This document shows positions 22,986-34,239 of a DNA stretch of 64,000 nucleotides, one piece after another (positions within the stretch are counted from its first letter, which is position 1; each line of letters starts with the position of its first letter). This stretch comes from Amborella trichopoda (taxonomy: Eukaryota; Streptophyta; Magnoliopsida; Amborellales; Amborellaceae). Under the pieces are notes generated by a model that searched no databases, had not been told where the DNA came from, and worked only from the letters and a program-made list of their open reading frames with translations. The stretch is taken from contig NW_006499848.1 of NCBI RefSeq assembly GCF_000471905.2, positions 4,005,305 through 4,069,304 on the forward strand, written 5' to 3'. Both the position numbers and the translations under genes were made by a program.

Positions 22986-23939
22986 GGAAAATTATCGCTA
23001 ATATACCCATATTTTCAATAAATTAGAAAAAAAAAACCCAACTTCCCAAAACCTCACCCACACCCTTTTGCCCTATTTTCACAAATTTCGGACTAAAATG
23101 CCCTTTACGGTAGTCGTACTGTAAAAACAATTATGGTATTTTTAATACTGTAATCTAGATTGGTCAATCGATATAATTAAGAAAAAAAAAAACCATTACG
23201 GTGATTTTAGTACCGTAATGGTTTTAAATAACATTACGGTACTAAGAGTACCGTAATGCTCAAAGATTAGTCAATCAATATAATTAAGAAGAAAAAAAAA
23301 AACTATTATGGTACTCTTAGTATCGTAATGGTTTTAAATAATATTACGGTACTAAGACTACCTTAATGCTCCAATATTGGTCAATCGATATAACTAAGAG
23401 AAAAAAAAAAAAAGCCATTATGGTACTAAAAGTACCGTAATGCTGCAAAATAAGAAGAAAAAAAAAATATTATGGTATTTTTAGTACCGTAATGGTTTTA
23501 AATAACATTACGGTACTAAGAGTACTGTAATGAGCATTACGGTACTCTTAGTACCGTAATGTCTTTTAATACCATTATGGTCACAAAAAGACTGTGATGG
23601 TCCAAAGTCCACTGGAATTCCAGTGGACTATGAACCAATTCCAATGGACTTTAGGGTCTTTTTGTGACCGTAATGGTCTTAAAACATATTCCAGTACTAA
23701 GAGTACCGTAATAGCCTAAGTTTAGGATTAATCGATAATTAAGAAAAAAAAACTATTATGATACTTTTAGTACCTCATAAAATGACTGTAATTGTTTTTA
23801 CGGTACAACGACTACCGTAAAGGGTATTTTTGTTCGAAATTTCACGAAAATGGGGCAAAAGGGTGTGGGTGAGGTTTTGGGAAGTTGGGTTTTTTTTTCC
23901 AATTTCTTGAAAATATGGGTATATTAGCGATCATTTTCC
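22986..23939. mobile_element. 954-bp foldback MITE, Mutator-like, with internal hairpin array
   Basis: Terminal inverted repeats of about 150 bp are clear: the left begins GGAAAATTATCGCTAATATA and the reverse-complemented right begins GGAAAATGATCGCTAATATA; both include CCCAACTTCCCAAAACCTCA and CCCTTTACGGTAGTCGT. A 9-bp direct repeat TATTATATA flanks it, as in Mutator elements (low complexity, so moderate weight). The interior consists of repeated palindromic blocks of the form ATTACGGTACT...AGTACCGTAAT separated by A-runs, centred on a larger inverted pair (AAAGTCCACTGGAATTCCAG opposite CCAATGGACTTT) near 23620. The whole element is close to a giant palindrome and has no coding capacity. Confidence 0.85.
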
Positions 23940-24136
23940 TATTATATAATATATTTTATTTATGTAATAGATGATATATAACATAAATATATTTATAAAA
24001 TACACTATTTATATTACATATAATATATATTTATGTAATATATTATATAAATATTTATGTAATATAATATATTTTATTATATAATTTAATATAAATATAA
24101 TATTTAATATATAATATTTTAATAGTATTTAAATAA

Positions 24137-25812
24137 GGAAAAATTATGCATATATCCATTGTATTTACCGTTATTACGAAAATACCTTAAAGTTGCCGTT
24201 ATTACATTTATATCCATTTTTTCACCATTATAACGATTTAAAAAAGAAAAAGAAGGTAGAAGTGCCTATTTTTGGTTTTTCAAAGTCGGGAAACAAGAGA
24301 TTTTTGGTTTTCAAAAAAAGGAAAAGTTTATATAAGGTTGCAACTTTATGAAGAATTACATATGCATCTCAAAAATCCATCGGAAAAGGTTGTTTTAATA
24401 TTGAAAGACCCTCTCATTGATCATCTCGACATCTAGATGTATGGATGTATAAAAGAACGATTTTGAGTCCTAAAAATAGTGCATCTTACAACACATTATC
24501 TAGACCGTCCATTTTCAAGATTTTCACATGTTTATAGATCAACATGATTTTAACCATTTTTGGAATTTAAAATTTTATAATTAGATGTGAAAATTCATTT
24601 TTAGATAATCCTAAGAATGTTTTGCACCAAAATTACATGTTATGATAAAATTTGGAGGTGCGTTTTAATTGGATTGTTTAAGGTTGCAACATTATAGAAA
24701 CCACACCCTTCAAAAAAATATCTTATTTTCAGTTTTTGAACAATCGAAAACTCAGTTAATTTCCAGTAAGTTACTGGAAAGTAACTAATATTTTCAATTT
24801 TTTAAAATAAAAAATCTAGATTTTTTGGTTTTTGAAAAATAAAAAATCTGATGCTTTCAATTTTTGAAAAACCAAAAACTCAACTTCAATTTCCAGTAAG
24901 TTATTGTAAAGTAACCACCATTTTCTCATGGTTTCGGTTTTTTTAAAACCAAAAACGGTATCTTCTCTCACTTTAGCCTTTAGCCCCTATTCAATTGAAA
25001 ATCACATATGACAAGATTGACTTATCTTAAGATAGTATTATATCAATTTTAGTGGCTAACATGTGTTTATGTTGTTGCCAGAAGACTAGAAAGGGGATGC
25101 AGTTCAAATTCATGTACTGTGCTGTGCTACAACAGAAAACTAGAAATGGGAGACAAATGGATCAAAATATATTTGTGCCCAACAAGACCTTCTGCCCATC
25201 AAGAACTTCTTAACAAATTAAACCTAGTAACGAAAAACCGTCAAATGAGGTCGATTTGGAGTAGGCTTTCTTCTACTAACTGTGAAACCCTAAATCAACA
25301 TCTTATACAATTTAGAAATCTAAAATTCAACCTCAAATCAACATGTAAAAAAAAATAAACATACCGTCATTGTAGATCTGAAAATGCATCAAATAAAGTC
25401 CAATATTTAGATTAGGCTTTTTATTTTTTTTGGGTAAAAGAGCATGAGGCACAAGAAAGAATTGCATTGGTGGAGACTGATGAGGCCAAGGGGAAAATTT
25501 TACTGTGGATGAGAAAGAAGTGGAGGGAAAAGGGTTTTTAAGGGGAAGACCACGATTTCGGTTTTTGAAAAATTGAATTCAGTTAATTTTTGGTTTTTCA
25601 AAAAACCGAAATTAGTTTTCAACCACTGTTTTGAAAACAGAAGACTCTTAAGTGAAACTTTTTAAGAATTCAGTTTTGGAAAAATCGAAAATGGGCAAAA
25701 CTATCTTTTTCAATAAAAAAAAAGTGCTATGGAGTTGAAAAAACAGATGTAAGTGTAATAACGGAAATTGAAATGTATTTTCGTAATAATGGTAAATATA
25801 CTTAATTTTTCT
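24137..25812. mobile_element. Mutator-like element, 1676 bp, with ~70-bp inverted ends
   Basis: The left end reads GGAAAAATTATGCATATATC and continues through TTTACCGTTATTACGAAAAT; the reverse-complemented right end reads AGAAAAATTAAGTATATTTA and TACCATTATTACGAAAATAC. Flanking 9-mers TTTAAATAA (24128-24136) and TTTATATAA (25813-25821) agree at 8 of 9 positions. The interior includes repeated CGGTTTTTGAAAAA-type stretches in both orientations and a unique block (about 24960-25560) that may be captured host sequence. No transposase was seen. A related element is at 29327-31429. A smaller MITE (24320-24708) is nested inside. Confidence 0.7.
24320..24708. mobile_element. Mutator-like MITE, palindromic-TIR family, copy B (AAGGTT subfamily), 389 bp
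   Basis: The left terminus GGAAAAGTTTATATAAGGTT and the reverse-complemented right terminus GGGTGTGGTTTCTATAATGT are inverted relatives. They are flanked by a perfect TTCAAAAAAA at 24310-24319 and 24709-24718 (a 9-bp duplication plus one chance base). The sub-terminal palindrome is GTTGCAAC with 1-mismatch outer arms. The interior is AT-rich and shares TTGATCATCTCGACATCTAG-like text with other family members. It is nested in the 1676-bp element. Confidence 0.8.
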
Positions 25813-26069
25813 TTTATATAAATATAATTATATATTTTTAGTTATAATACTTAAATATTGCATGTATAGATTTAATCAAATACAAATACCCATAACTTCC
25901 TAATATTCCAACAGGTTGTCAAACTAAGGTACCAAGAACGTCTTTAAGATTCCAACAGGTTATCAAATACAGACTCCCATAACTTCTTTCGAGATCTTCT
26001 TCCTTCCCAACAAGAAAGAACTTCCAATTTCCAGAGAGTGTTTACCTTCTAATTATCAAATGGGCTCTC

Positions 26070-26215
26070 AATTGGTGTTCTCATGTCGCAAAACCCCATT
26101 GGCCATTAAGATCATTATAGTTAAAGGTTAGGGATTCATTATCTTCCATGGTCGTGTCTTTCCAACATGTTTTCATGGAGGTTAATTGGGTTGTAGACGA
26201 TTTCGCCAAGAAAGG
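26070..26215 (+). pseudogene. L1-type LINE remnant: second half of RNase H
   Basis: The frame resumes with NWCSHVAKPHWPLRSL, then after one stop VRDSLSSMVVSFQHVFMEVN and WVVDDFAKKGV, the C-terminal half of the same RNase H domain (HxF...EVN..AD..AKKG pattern). Together with 21953-22194 it forms one domain interrupted by the 3.9-kb insertion. Confidence 0.75.
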
Positions 26216-26276
26216 AGTATATTTTAATACTTTAGTTATTTCTTTTGTTTTGATTTAAGCAATGTACTGTGTTTTT

Positions 26277-26365
26277 CTATCTTTTAATGATAGTTAAGTC
26301 GTCATCATTACTATCATCATAGTTTTTTTTCCAATTATTGGGGTCGGCTAAAAAGAAAATCACTA
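26277..26365 (-). mobile_element. RTE-type LINE 3'-end fragment
   Basis: On the minus strand this reads TTTAGCCGACCCCAATAATT, GGAAAAAAAACTATGATGAT and a run of ATG-like triplets. This matches the tail shared by the LINE at 47157 and the short derivative in MAK16 intron 8. Only the last ~60 bases plus tail remain. Confidence 0.55.
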
Positions 26366-28515
26366 TTTTTCCTTTTTTCTCTTTGAAGTTTGAACACATT
26401 ATTTCTATCTCTAACCATGCTCTATGTCCTTCTTTAAGGTAAATTAATAGAATTTTGTGTTGCGTTTTTGTGGCCATTGAAAGCCTTATGAGAGCTTGTA
26501 TTCAAATATTTTGATATAGTGGAACAAAAACTCAGTGAAAGTATGGTCTTTTTATAGACCGAGATAGGTAAATACTATTTACCAATACTTAGACTTTGTT
26601 TGACGTGCTAAGTCAGTAGAGTTGGAAAACTCTTATTACATCGGCATAGAACAAAACCGATGAGGGTTAACAGGGTCTTCTCTTGATGAGGTCGGTCAAA
26701 GTTATCCAGGATAGTAAGGTAAAAGACTGTGTGACCCTTGTGTATGATGGTAGGCCTCTAGGGAGGATGACCTCATCGCTGAATCATCACACAACGTATA
26801 CATATGATAGACATATTAGGAAAGCGAGTCACCATTATAGGTGAAGCATATACATATGTGATAGATTACCCCCTATGTACAATAAAGTTGAGGTCATATC
26901 AGATCGATGTGCCATTACACTTGTCTTTAAGGGAGAAATTGTAATCCATATACTAGATTGAGTCCCCTTGTCTATTGGCATACTTTATAAACCCAATCAT
27001 GAACCGCTGCAGTGGTCTGTGGGTCATGGTAACTGCTGGATTAAATTGATAAAGTAAGCGTGGATTATAGTTCACAATAGAAGATGAAGTGCTTCAGCAA
27101 TTTTATAATTTTTAAACTTAGTTGGATCCAATTTCTATCAAAATTATTTGAAATTAAGTATTTTGATGTTAAATGATTTTTAAATGTATTACTTGAATTT
27201 TTAAAGTTCTCTGTACATTTTCTTTTTACAAAATGGATTTATAAATTGAGAGAGATTGAATTTTTAGTATTTAAATATTCAGAGAGAAAAATAGTTTATT
27301 TTCAATATTTTAAAAATTAGTTTATAAATATTATAATTTATTAAACATATGGGGCTCACCATAAAATCACATGGGAAAATTTATGGGGCTCACCATAAAA
27401 TCACATGGGAAAATTTTGTGGGGCCCACATGAGGCCACCTAGGGTGGCATGCCCTACTTAATTGATTTTTGCTAAACAGTGTTGAAGCCACCAAGAATAT
27501 CAATCAAATGGAATTAAAATATAATGTTTTTTAAATTATGGAGGATTGATTTCAATTATATATCTTATAAATAATAAAATTATAGAAAATAAGAGAAAGT
27601 ATTGTATTCTTTTTAATGTTTTATTATTTGATGGGGATTAGGTTTAGGAATCAGAAGGACGAGGTTCTAGCACATTCTTTTGAATCATATTGGTTGATCA
27701 AAAGATGGAATGACTCATACTTTTCACCCCACAAATCTTTTATGATCAATGGTCTAGATCTAATCTCTATAAAGATAGCTGACTCTAAGAAACCCCAACC
27801 CTTGAAAAACTCTATAAATAAGGGCATCTTATCTCATTCTTTACATATCTCTCTCCCCCTCTCTCTCTCTTCTCATCCATCTAAGATCTCTCTCTTATAT
27901 ATTAGTAAGAGAAGAAGAGCGCGCCCCAAAGCTAAGTGCAACCCCTCTTACATAAGGCATTGATAATTGGAGTGGTTTCATTGCTCCCATATTAACTCGG
28001 TATGCGGTATATTAAGTCCGATTGAAGTAATCTTCCAATATCTTGTTTTGTGCTTTGCAATTTTGTTATTGATTGTGTTTTCTTATTCCCTCTTATTCCC
28101 ATGAATATTATGTGCTTCATGAACTCAATATCAAGTTTACGCAAGTTTGTTTGTGCAATAAAAAGTTGTTAAAATGGCAATAAGTGAGAGTCATCGAGAT
28201 TTTTTGTGTTTTGTTGTTTCTTATTATGTATTTGTACATCTATAAGTAATCCGGGTGGTGAAAATAAAAAAAATTTTAATGCCATACACTTGCCCTTGTT
28301 ACATAGTGCAACTTTCATTTTGTAGAGTGGACATGCTGTAGAAAATTCATTTATATGCATAAAAATGTTAGAAATGTGGCATATCAAACCCTTTTCTCCC
28401 AAGAATATGTTTTTAATAATGGTATAAAAAGCCATATTGTAGTATATGTAAAATCACATGTGCTTAACATGAGGCAATGCCGTATACTTGGATCAATGTT
28501 TTAACTTTAATAGGA
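26366..28515. other. Unassigned DNA with a promoter-like block and a short duplication
   Basis: A 33-base unit (GGGGCTCACCATAAAATCAC) is tandemly duplicated at about 27348-27415. Around 27808-27960 there is a TATA-like CTATAAATAAGGG, followed about 30 bases on by a long CT-rich leader and an Arg/Lys-coding patch. This could be a promoter of a retroelement LTR or of a lost gene, but I cannot identify either. The 115-aa ORF at 27616-27963 has no recognisable domain. The region 26520-27060 looks retroelement-like but shows no diagnostic feature. Confidence 0.35.
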
Positions 28516-29052
28516 TGTAGTATTGGAGGGAAAACCTAGCGACACAAGAAGGAAAACCCACTGGTGTGTTTGAAGTCCTTATAAAAGTTGTCTTTCCTAT
28601 GTTATATATATACTTAGCTTATTCAATTCCTAAATATCTTTTTATCATATTGTAGGAATTCTTGGATGACATCCTATTCTATGAGTTATTATTGGACTAA
28701 TGATAAGTTTAGCTCATTACATAGGATTAACAATTTGGTGACAAAATTGTTATTCCTAATTAGTTACACTTGAAGGAATTAAGCAAGAGTTGCATTTGGA
28801 TCTCAACTCCTATAGATCATGAATGAGAGAGTTATAAAAAATTTTTGTTATCTTAAAAATAGTTAACCCCTCGAGAAATATACAAAATAAACTTTTGATG
28901 TTGCTTGTCATGAGATGGCTTTGTCCATAGGGTTTGGTATGGAATATTAAGTCCCTCGTGTGATTTAATGACAAATCCAGATAAGTTATTTTTTGATTTA
29001 TTTATTTATTCATTGATATTATTTATGTTGTTATTTTGTATTGGGACTAACA
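28516..29052 (+). mobile_element. Candidate Copia-type LTR with adjacent primer-binding site
   Basis: A sequence beginning TGTAGTATTGGAGGGAAAAC and ending ACTAACA is followed one base later by TGGGTATCAGACCAAAGG (from 29054). This closely resembles the primer-binding site complementary to initiator tRNA-Met used by many plant Copia elements (TGGTATCAGAGC). The one-base insertion and one deletion relative to it suggest decay. A TATA-like run lies at about 28600. No internal gag-pol coding region follows; a Mutator-like element starts 270 bases downstream. No second LTR was found, so this is a truncated element at best. Confidence 0.45.
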
Positions 29053-29864
29053 ATGGGTATCAGACCAAAGGTTGCTGCAACGACTTCTAAATACATCTTG
29101 CTAGATTTTTTATTTTATTTTTTCCTTTTGCCCCATATTAGAAAGATCTTTCATGCCGTTAAATAAAAGTAAAAAATAAAAAATTGGGGCTATTTTTTTA
29201 AAGTCTTTTTACCTTTGATACAATGGTTTCCTCATACTACCATTATCAAGTTATCAAACCCAAATTATTGATTTATTAACCAAGTATTTTCAAAGGGCAT
29301 TTTCATCCTTATTGTGATTATTTTAAGGAAAAATTACGTATATATCCATTATATTTATTGCTATTACAAAAAAACTTTTTAGTTTTTTGAACTTCATAAC
29401 ACTTCTCTTTAAAAGACGGAACTCCTCATTTTTTGTTTTTCAAAAATTGAAATATTTAAAAAAAATTATTTTTCAAAAACTGAATTGTTAAATATTTTGA
29501 TTTTTCAAAAACTAAAATTAAAAAAAAATATTGAAGTGGTAACGATCGAAATCGTTCTCACCACCGGTTTTGATAAGAATGGTACTCCCTCTGTTTCTAA
29601 CAAATCATATGCGAAGAAGATAAATTTGCATCAAAATTAGAGCAGTAATGATATAGGTAATAGAGCAGAAAGCTCTCATGCAAGTTTTAAAGGAACGGAG
29701 CATAAACAGCAAGAAATCCAAATGAGAAACCGGGTAAATCAAGAATAGCTTCATTAATAGATTCCATAAATAAAATGAAAATATATCCATATATAAATAG
29801 AGAGAAACTTATTAGAGAGGAAAGATGAAGGGATAGGTTTGCATAAGTTGCTTCCTTTTGGGTG

Positions 29865-30115
29865 TTGAAAATCTTTATGATAGTTTGAAAATCTCTTTTT
29901 ATCCTCAGTTATAAAATTGAAAATTTAAAAAATTGTGCAGATCGATCAAATCAATAAATACTTCAAAATTTGAAAAATAGACGGTCCATATATCTTGTTA
30001 CAAAATGCTTTATTTTTTGGACTTAGAATTCTTTTGTCCATTCATCTTGATGTCAAGATGATCACTTGGAGAATTCTTTACTTCAGTTGCAACTTTATAT
30101 AAATTTTTTCCAAGA
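29865..30115. mobile_element. Palindromic-TIR MITE family, copy C (fragment)
   Basis: The text AAAATCTTTATGATAG, ATAGACGGTCCATATATC, TTGATGTCAAGATGATCACT and the end TTGCAACTTTATATAAA match the interior and one terminus of the other family members. The opposite terminus is missing. Confidence 0.6.
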
Positions 30116-30816
30116 TAAAAGAGAAGTACGAACAACAGTGCAAAAACATCAATTGTTTTGTTGCAAAAAAAAAAAAACCGAAAACTTGAGAGAGACCAAG
30201 AAGTTCCAACTCTCAAGAAAAAAAAAATTCTTTTTAAATATCGAAGGAAACTAATATTTCAAAAAAGTAATAAAAAAAACCTATTTGGATTGCATGTTAT
30301 TTCGTAAAGAAAAACAGAACAAATTCGATCACATAAAATTAAGCGAGAGAAAATAAAGAAACGAGGGGAGTCATCCGATTCCCTCTATATGAATTTAGGA
30401 ACCCAGTTTTAGGGTTTTCATCAAGAAAACAAATCCCAAGGGAAAACCCCACATCATTAAACCCTAAAACGACAAACTCTTAATCAAAAAAACAAGATGT
30501 CGACTATGATCCTACCCTAAAATACCCCTCTAAAATTGAAGAAAAACTAGAGAGAGAAAACCCAATCTGACCTTAACCTCAAGGTTCCTGTAAGGAGAGA
30601 AAGAGACTTGGCTTAAGAACCACCCAATATCAAAGAGAACAACACCATAATGCGTTTGTGACAGACCAGCAACTCCAATGAGCTCGCCATATTTGAGGTT
30701 TTCCCGAACTACTCATTTCGATTTTCAAAATCTGGAATTTTTTTATTTAGGTTTTTTAAAAAATCGAAATTAGGTAGTCCCATCTTTTTTAAAAAAAATA
30801 TTATGAAAAAAAATAA

Positions 30817-30838
30817 AATATATATATATATATATATA
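30817..30838. repeat. (TA)n microsatellite
   Basis: About ten TA units at the left edge of MITE copy D; TATATATAA also follows that MITE on the right, consistent with insertion into or duplication of a TA tract. Confidence 0.9.
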
Positions 30839-31366
30839 GAGCGGTTTCTATAAGGCCGCAACCTTAAACAATCCAATTAAAGCGCACTTCCAACCTATTA
30901 AAAATATAGAGGTATATCTATCTATCCATATAGATAGGTAGAAATAAAATAGCAATAGATATATAAATAGATAGAAATTACAAGTCATCAAAATGATAGT
31001 TCATATTCTTTCATTCTAAATAAAATAAGAATATCCATCACATTTTCCCCGAACTACTCATTTGTNNNNNNNNNNNNNNNNNNNNAACATCGAGATGTAT
31101 GAATATGAAAAAAAGAAAAAGATTTTGAGTCCCAGAAATGTATGAATATAAAAAAAAAAAAGATTTTGAGTCCCATAAATTGTACATCTTGCAACGCATT
31201 ATCTAGACTATAAATTTTTTTCATATGTTTATAGATCTACTTGATTTTAATCATTTTTTAAGTTTAAAATTTTTATAATTAGATATGAAAATAGGTTTTG
31301 AGATTAAATTTGGAGGTGCGCCTTAGTTGGATTGTTTAAGGTTGCAACCTTATAGAAACCACACCC
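30839..31366. mobile_element. Palindromic-TIR MITE family, copy D, interrupted by an assembly gap
   Basis: The left end GAGCGGTTTCTATAAGGCCG and the reverse-complemented right end GGGTGTGGTTTCTATAAGGT then TGCAACCTTAAACAATCC are clear terminal repeats. The right palindrome TAAGGTTGCAACCTTA is perfect over 16 bp. The middle contains foreign sequence (about 30905-31065) and then the N run, so its true length is uncertain. TA-rich flanks prevent a firm target-duplication call. Confidence 0.65.
31066..31085. other. Assembly gap (20 N)
   Basis: Twenty Ns. The 21 bases before the gap (TTTTCCCCGAACTACTCATTT) nearly repeat 30700-30721, and short duplicated text follows the gap, so the join is probably a scaffolding artefact within repeats. 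Confidence 0.95.
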
Positions 31367-31438
31367 TATATATAATAACAAATATTTTTGTAATAACGAT
31401 AAATTTAAAAGACTATACGTAATTTTCCCTTCTTTTAA

Positions 31439-32351
31439 AACAACATCTCTAAAATCCGCGTACCCCCATTATTCCTTCCTATTTTTCCTGCAAAGAGACG
31501 ACCATTACCGAAGGATTTCCTGCAAAGAGACGACCGTTATCAAAGGATTAAATATGTAAGACTATTTTTGCGAAACTCCATCAAAAGAAAAGATAAGGCT
31601 TTTATGAACGAAATTTTAGAGAGAGAGAGAGCACGCTCATCTCTCCCAAAACTCCCCCACCCCTAGGGTTTTTTAAGGGAGATTTTAGACAGTGCATCAA
31701 TCAGCCATTATTTGAAGCTTAAGTAAGTATGTTCAACTTTTTGATCATTTTCTTTATTGTGGGAAAATACAGAAAATTTCGAATTTTTGATGGATTTTTT
31801 CAATAAATATTTTGTTGAGCCTTTAATATACTGATTAGTGATCATTCAATCTCAATCCAATATCCAATGGGGATTTTATTTTTATTTTATTTATGTGTAA
31901 AGTACTTCTTTTTGTGGGTTTTTAGTTTTTTACATGCCTTTTTTTGTTGTCTCCCTCTGAAAATTCAAAGTCGTATTCTTCAACGAAGACCTTTGTTTAT
32001 TCCTTTTTTTTTTTTTTTTTGTGTGATTGAATGAACTTTGAAGCCAGGGATTTTGATTTAGAGAGAATTGGATGGGTTATCGAATTTTGGGATTTTTTTT
32101 TATGTTTATTGTTTTTGCAATTTATTATGTTGATTTTTTAAAACAATAAAATACTCACCTTGAAAGAGAATTAATTTTCATTATATCCTGTTAAAGAATT
32201 AAATTTTTTAACTCTATTAAAATATATCATGAATCCTAGTTTCATAGTTTACTCATTTACTGTTGATAAGTTCTAGTTTTTTTGCATGATTTTATTTTTT
32301 CATGTAAAAAAATGTTAAAGAACTTGAGATTGGTTCTTTATTTCATTATAT
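31439..32351. other. Unassigned AT-rich DNA
   Basis: It contains T-rich sequence and an AGAGAGAGAGAGCACG leader-like patch near 31618. No credible ORF, RNA gene or transposon end was seen. Confidence 0.4.
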
Positions 32352-32360
32352 TTGTTTATT

Positions 32361-32778
32361 GGAAAGAGTTTATGTAAGGTTGAGCCCGTAAACGATCAAA
32401 AGTAAAACGCACCTCGAAAATTCACTAAAAGAGGTTGTTTCGATGTCGAAAAACCCACAAATCGATCTCAACTTCGAGATGTATAGATATGAAAAAAATT
32501 GGATTTCAAGTGTGAGAAATAGCTTATCTTGAGCTACCAATTTTGAATATTTTCAATTGTTTATAGATTTACTCAATTTACATTAAATTTGGATGATTCA
32601 ATTGTATAATTAGATAGGAAAATAAATTTTCAGTCCATCACAAAGATTTTTGCTATTGAAAATTTATCTTTTGACACTATTTAGAGGTACGCATTACTTT
32701 GATTGTTTAGGCCCCAACCTTATATAAACCACATACAGTTAACAGTTTCAAAAAAAAAATCTTATATAAACCACACCC
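32361..32778. mobile_element. Palindromic-TIR MITE family, copy E, with perfect 9-bp target duplication
   Basis: It starts GGAAAGAGTTTATGTAAGGT and ends TATATAAACCACACCC. The flanks TTGTTTATT at 32352-32360 and 32779-32787 are identical, and the bases beyond differ, so the duplication is exactly 9 bp, diagnostic of the Mutator superfamily. Near the right end a duplicated terminus (AACCTTATATAAACCACAT, then again TATATAAACCACACCC) shows a ~40-bp internal duplication. It is non-coding. Confidence 0.85.
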
Positions 32779-33474
32779 TTGTTTATTTGATTTATTCTCA
32801 TTTTTTTCATGTGACAATGAAACTGGAAAAAAATCCTTTGAACAGTCACTTCCAAAGGATTTTTGAGCTACACCGCAAGATTTATGAATAAAAAGAAAAA
32901 AGGGATTTCAAATCCTAAAGCATCTTCGGTTTAATTTTTGAGGTGCACCTCAAAAACCCTTGTTTATTTGATTTATATTTTTAAATTAAAATGCATCTCA
33001 AAAATCATTTGAATTGTCTCTTTCAAAGGATTTTTGAGCTGCATCTTCTTTTAAAAGTATAAAGTTTGACACTTTATATATAAACTTTTTCCATAATATA
33101 TAGTCCATTGACAAAAAAGACATACCATAGTCTGTAATCATGGTCAGTAGAATGAAACCCAACATTAGGAAAATATAACATAATCATTGAGTGACATTAT
33201 CATCCTTGGGCAATCGCCGTCCATTGAAATGATGGAAAGTAGAGCGCACCGAACTTTTGTAGTTGTATGATGTGGTCCACGCATACGAATCAGTGGGGTT
33301 TAAGCCCTTCTCCCTCATGTCTCTCCACTGATCTCTTGGATTGAACTAAGTCATATAGATGCTCTTATTCTCTATTTTATTACTAGTACATTTTCATCCA
33401 AAATCAGAAATGTACCTAATTGCAATCTTATCCTCCATTTAATTATAGGTAAATTTTCATTTAAAATCCTAAAG

Positions 33475-33912
33475 TATGGTTTGTATAGAGCCGAGGCTCT
33501 AAACAATCAAAGTAAAGCGCACCTCCAAATAGTGTCAAGAAATGTGGTTTCGATACGAAAAATCTTTGTGATAGCCTTAAAATATGTTTTCATTTTTAAA
33601 AAAATTATAAAATTTAAAGCTTCAAAATAGTGTAGTTTGAGCATATCTATGAAAACTTGAAAATCTTGAAAAATTGACGATCCAAAAATGTGTTACAAGA
33701 TGCACTATTTTCAAAACTTGAAATCTTTTTTTTTTTCATGTCCATGCATTTTGATGACGACTTGAAATCTATTTTTTTTTCAAGTCCATGCATCTTGATG
33801 TTGAGATGATTAATTTGAAGATATTTAGACATCAAAACAATTTTTTCTAATTAAATTTTTGAGGCAAGCTTTAATTTGATTGTTTAGAGCCTAGGCTCTA
33901 TATAATTTCTTT
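33475..33912. mobile_element. Palindromic-TIR MITE family, copy F (GAGCC subfamily)
   Basis: The left end is GTATAGAGCCGAGGCTCTAA then ACAATCAAAGTAAAGCGCAC; the right end, reverse-complemented, is TATATAGAGCCTAGGCTCTA then AACAATCAAATTAAAGC. The right palindrome TAGAGCCTAGGCTCTA is perfect. The interior matches copy A, including GAAATGTGGTTTCGATA and repeated TGAAATCTATTTTTTTTTC-like text. No convincing target duplication is visible (best 6 of 9). Confidence 0.75.
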
Positions 33913-34239
33913 CCTATTCCGAAACCACATGCAAGACAAACCCCATTTCTCTCTCTTATTACAAAAAAAAATGTTTTCTCACTTTGCATCTTATTTCACA
34001 AAAAAAGCTCAAGCTTTCTTGTACTAAAAATAAATGATCTATTTATATACTTTTTCAAGTTTATAAGACATTAATCAAGGGGGTCTTTAATTTACTAGGA
34101 GATTCCCTTAGAACTACATTTACCCTTCCATCTTTCCCACTCAAACCCTACTCTCTTTTCAATTTGGTTCTCCATATATAGAAAAACAGTTGCTTTTAGA
34201 AAGAAATCGACAATTTCATACAGCAAAACGACAATTCTC

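Larger units (their letters stand above)
22195..26069. mobile_element. PIF/Harbinger-like nested insertion (3.9 kb) splitting the LINE RNase H domain
   Basis: The left border reads GGACGCGTTTGATAACAGG; the right border, reverse-complemented, reads GAGCCCATTTGATAATTAG. TTA lies outside the left end and TCA outside the right; removing the insert with one copy restores an uninterrupted GDSLNW RNase H reading. A three-base duplication and GTTTGATAA-type ends fit the PIF/Harbinger superfamily. A second matching end (CCTGTTATCAAACACACC, ending about 22567) suggests that either a short 370-bp element or a larger one inserted first; the two cannot be separated by eye. Inside are several Mutator-like elements listed separately. 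No transposase is visible. Confidence 0.6.
29327..31429. mobile_element. Mutator-like element, 2.1 kb, related to the one at 24137
   Basis: The left end GGAAAAATTACGTATATATC continues with ATTATATTTATTGCTATTAC; the reverse-complemented right end GGGAAAATTACGTATAGTC continues with ATTTATCGTTATTACAAAAA. Flanking 9-mers TTATTTTAA (29318-29326) and TTCTTTTAA (31430-31438) agree at 8 of 9. The ends are homologous to those of 24137-25812, but most of the middle is different, including an 'AAACCCTAA'-rich block near 30400-30560 resembling a gene 5' leader. Inside lie fragments of the palindromic-TIR MITE family and an assembly gap. No transposase was found. Confidence 0.7.

Noticed and set aside
27616..27963. 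115-aa ORF near a TATA-like box
   Set aside because: Low-complexity Ser/Leu stretch from a CT-rich leader and no recognisable domain; kept only as a note on a promoter-like block.
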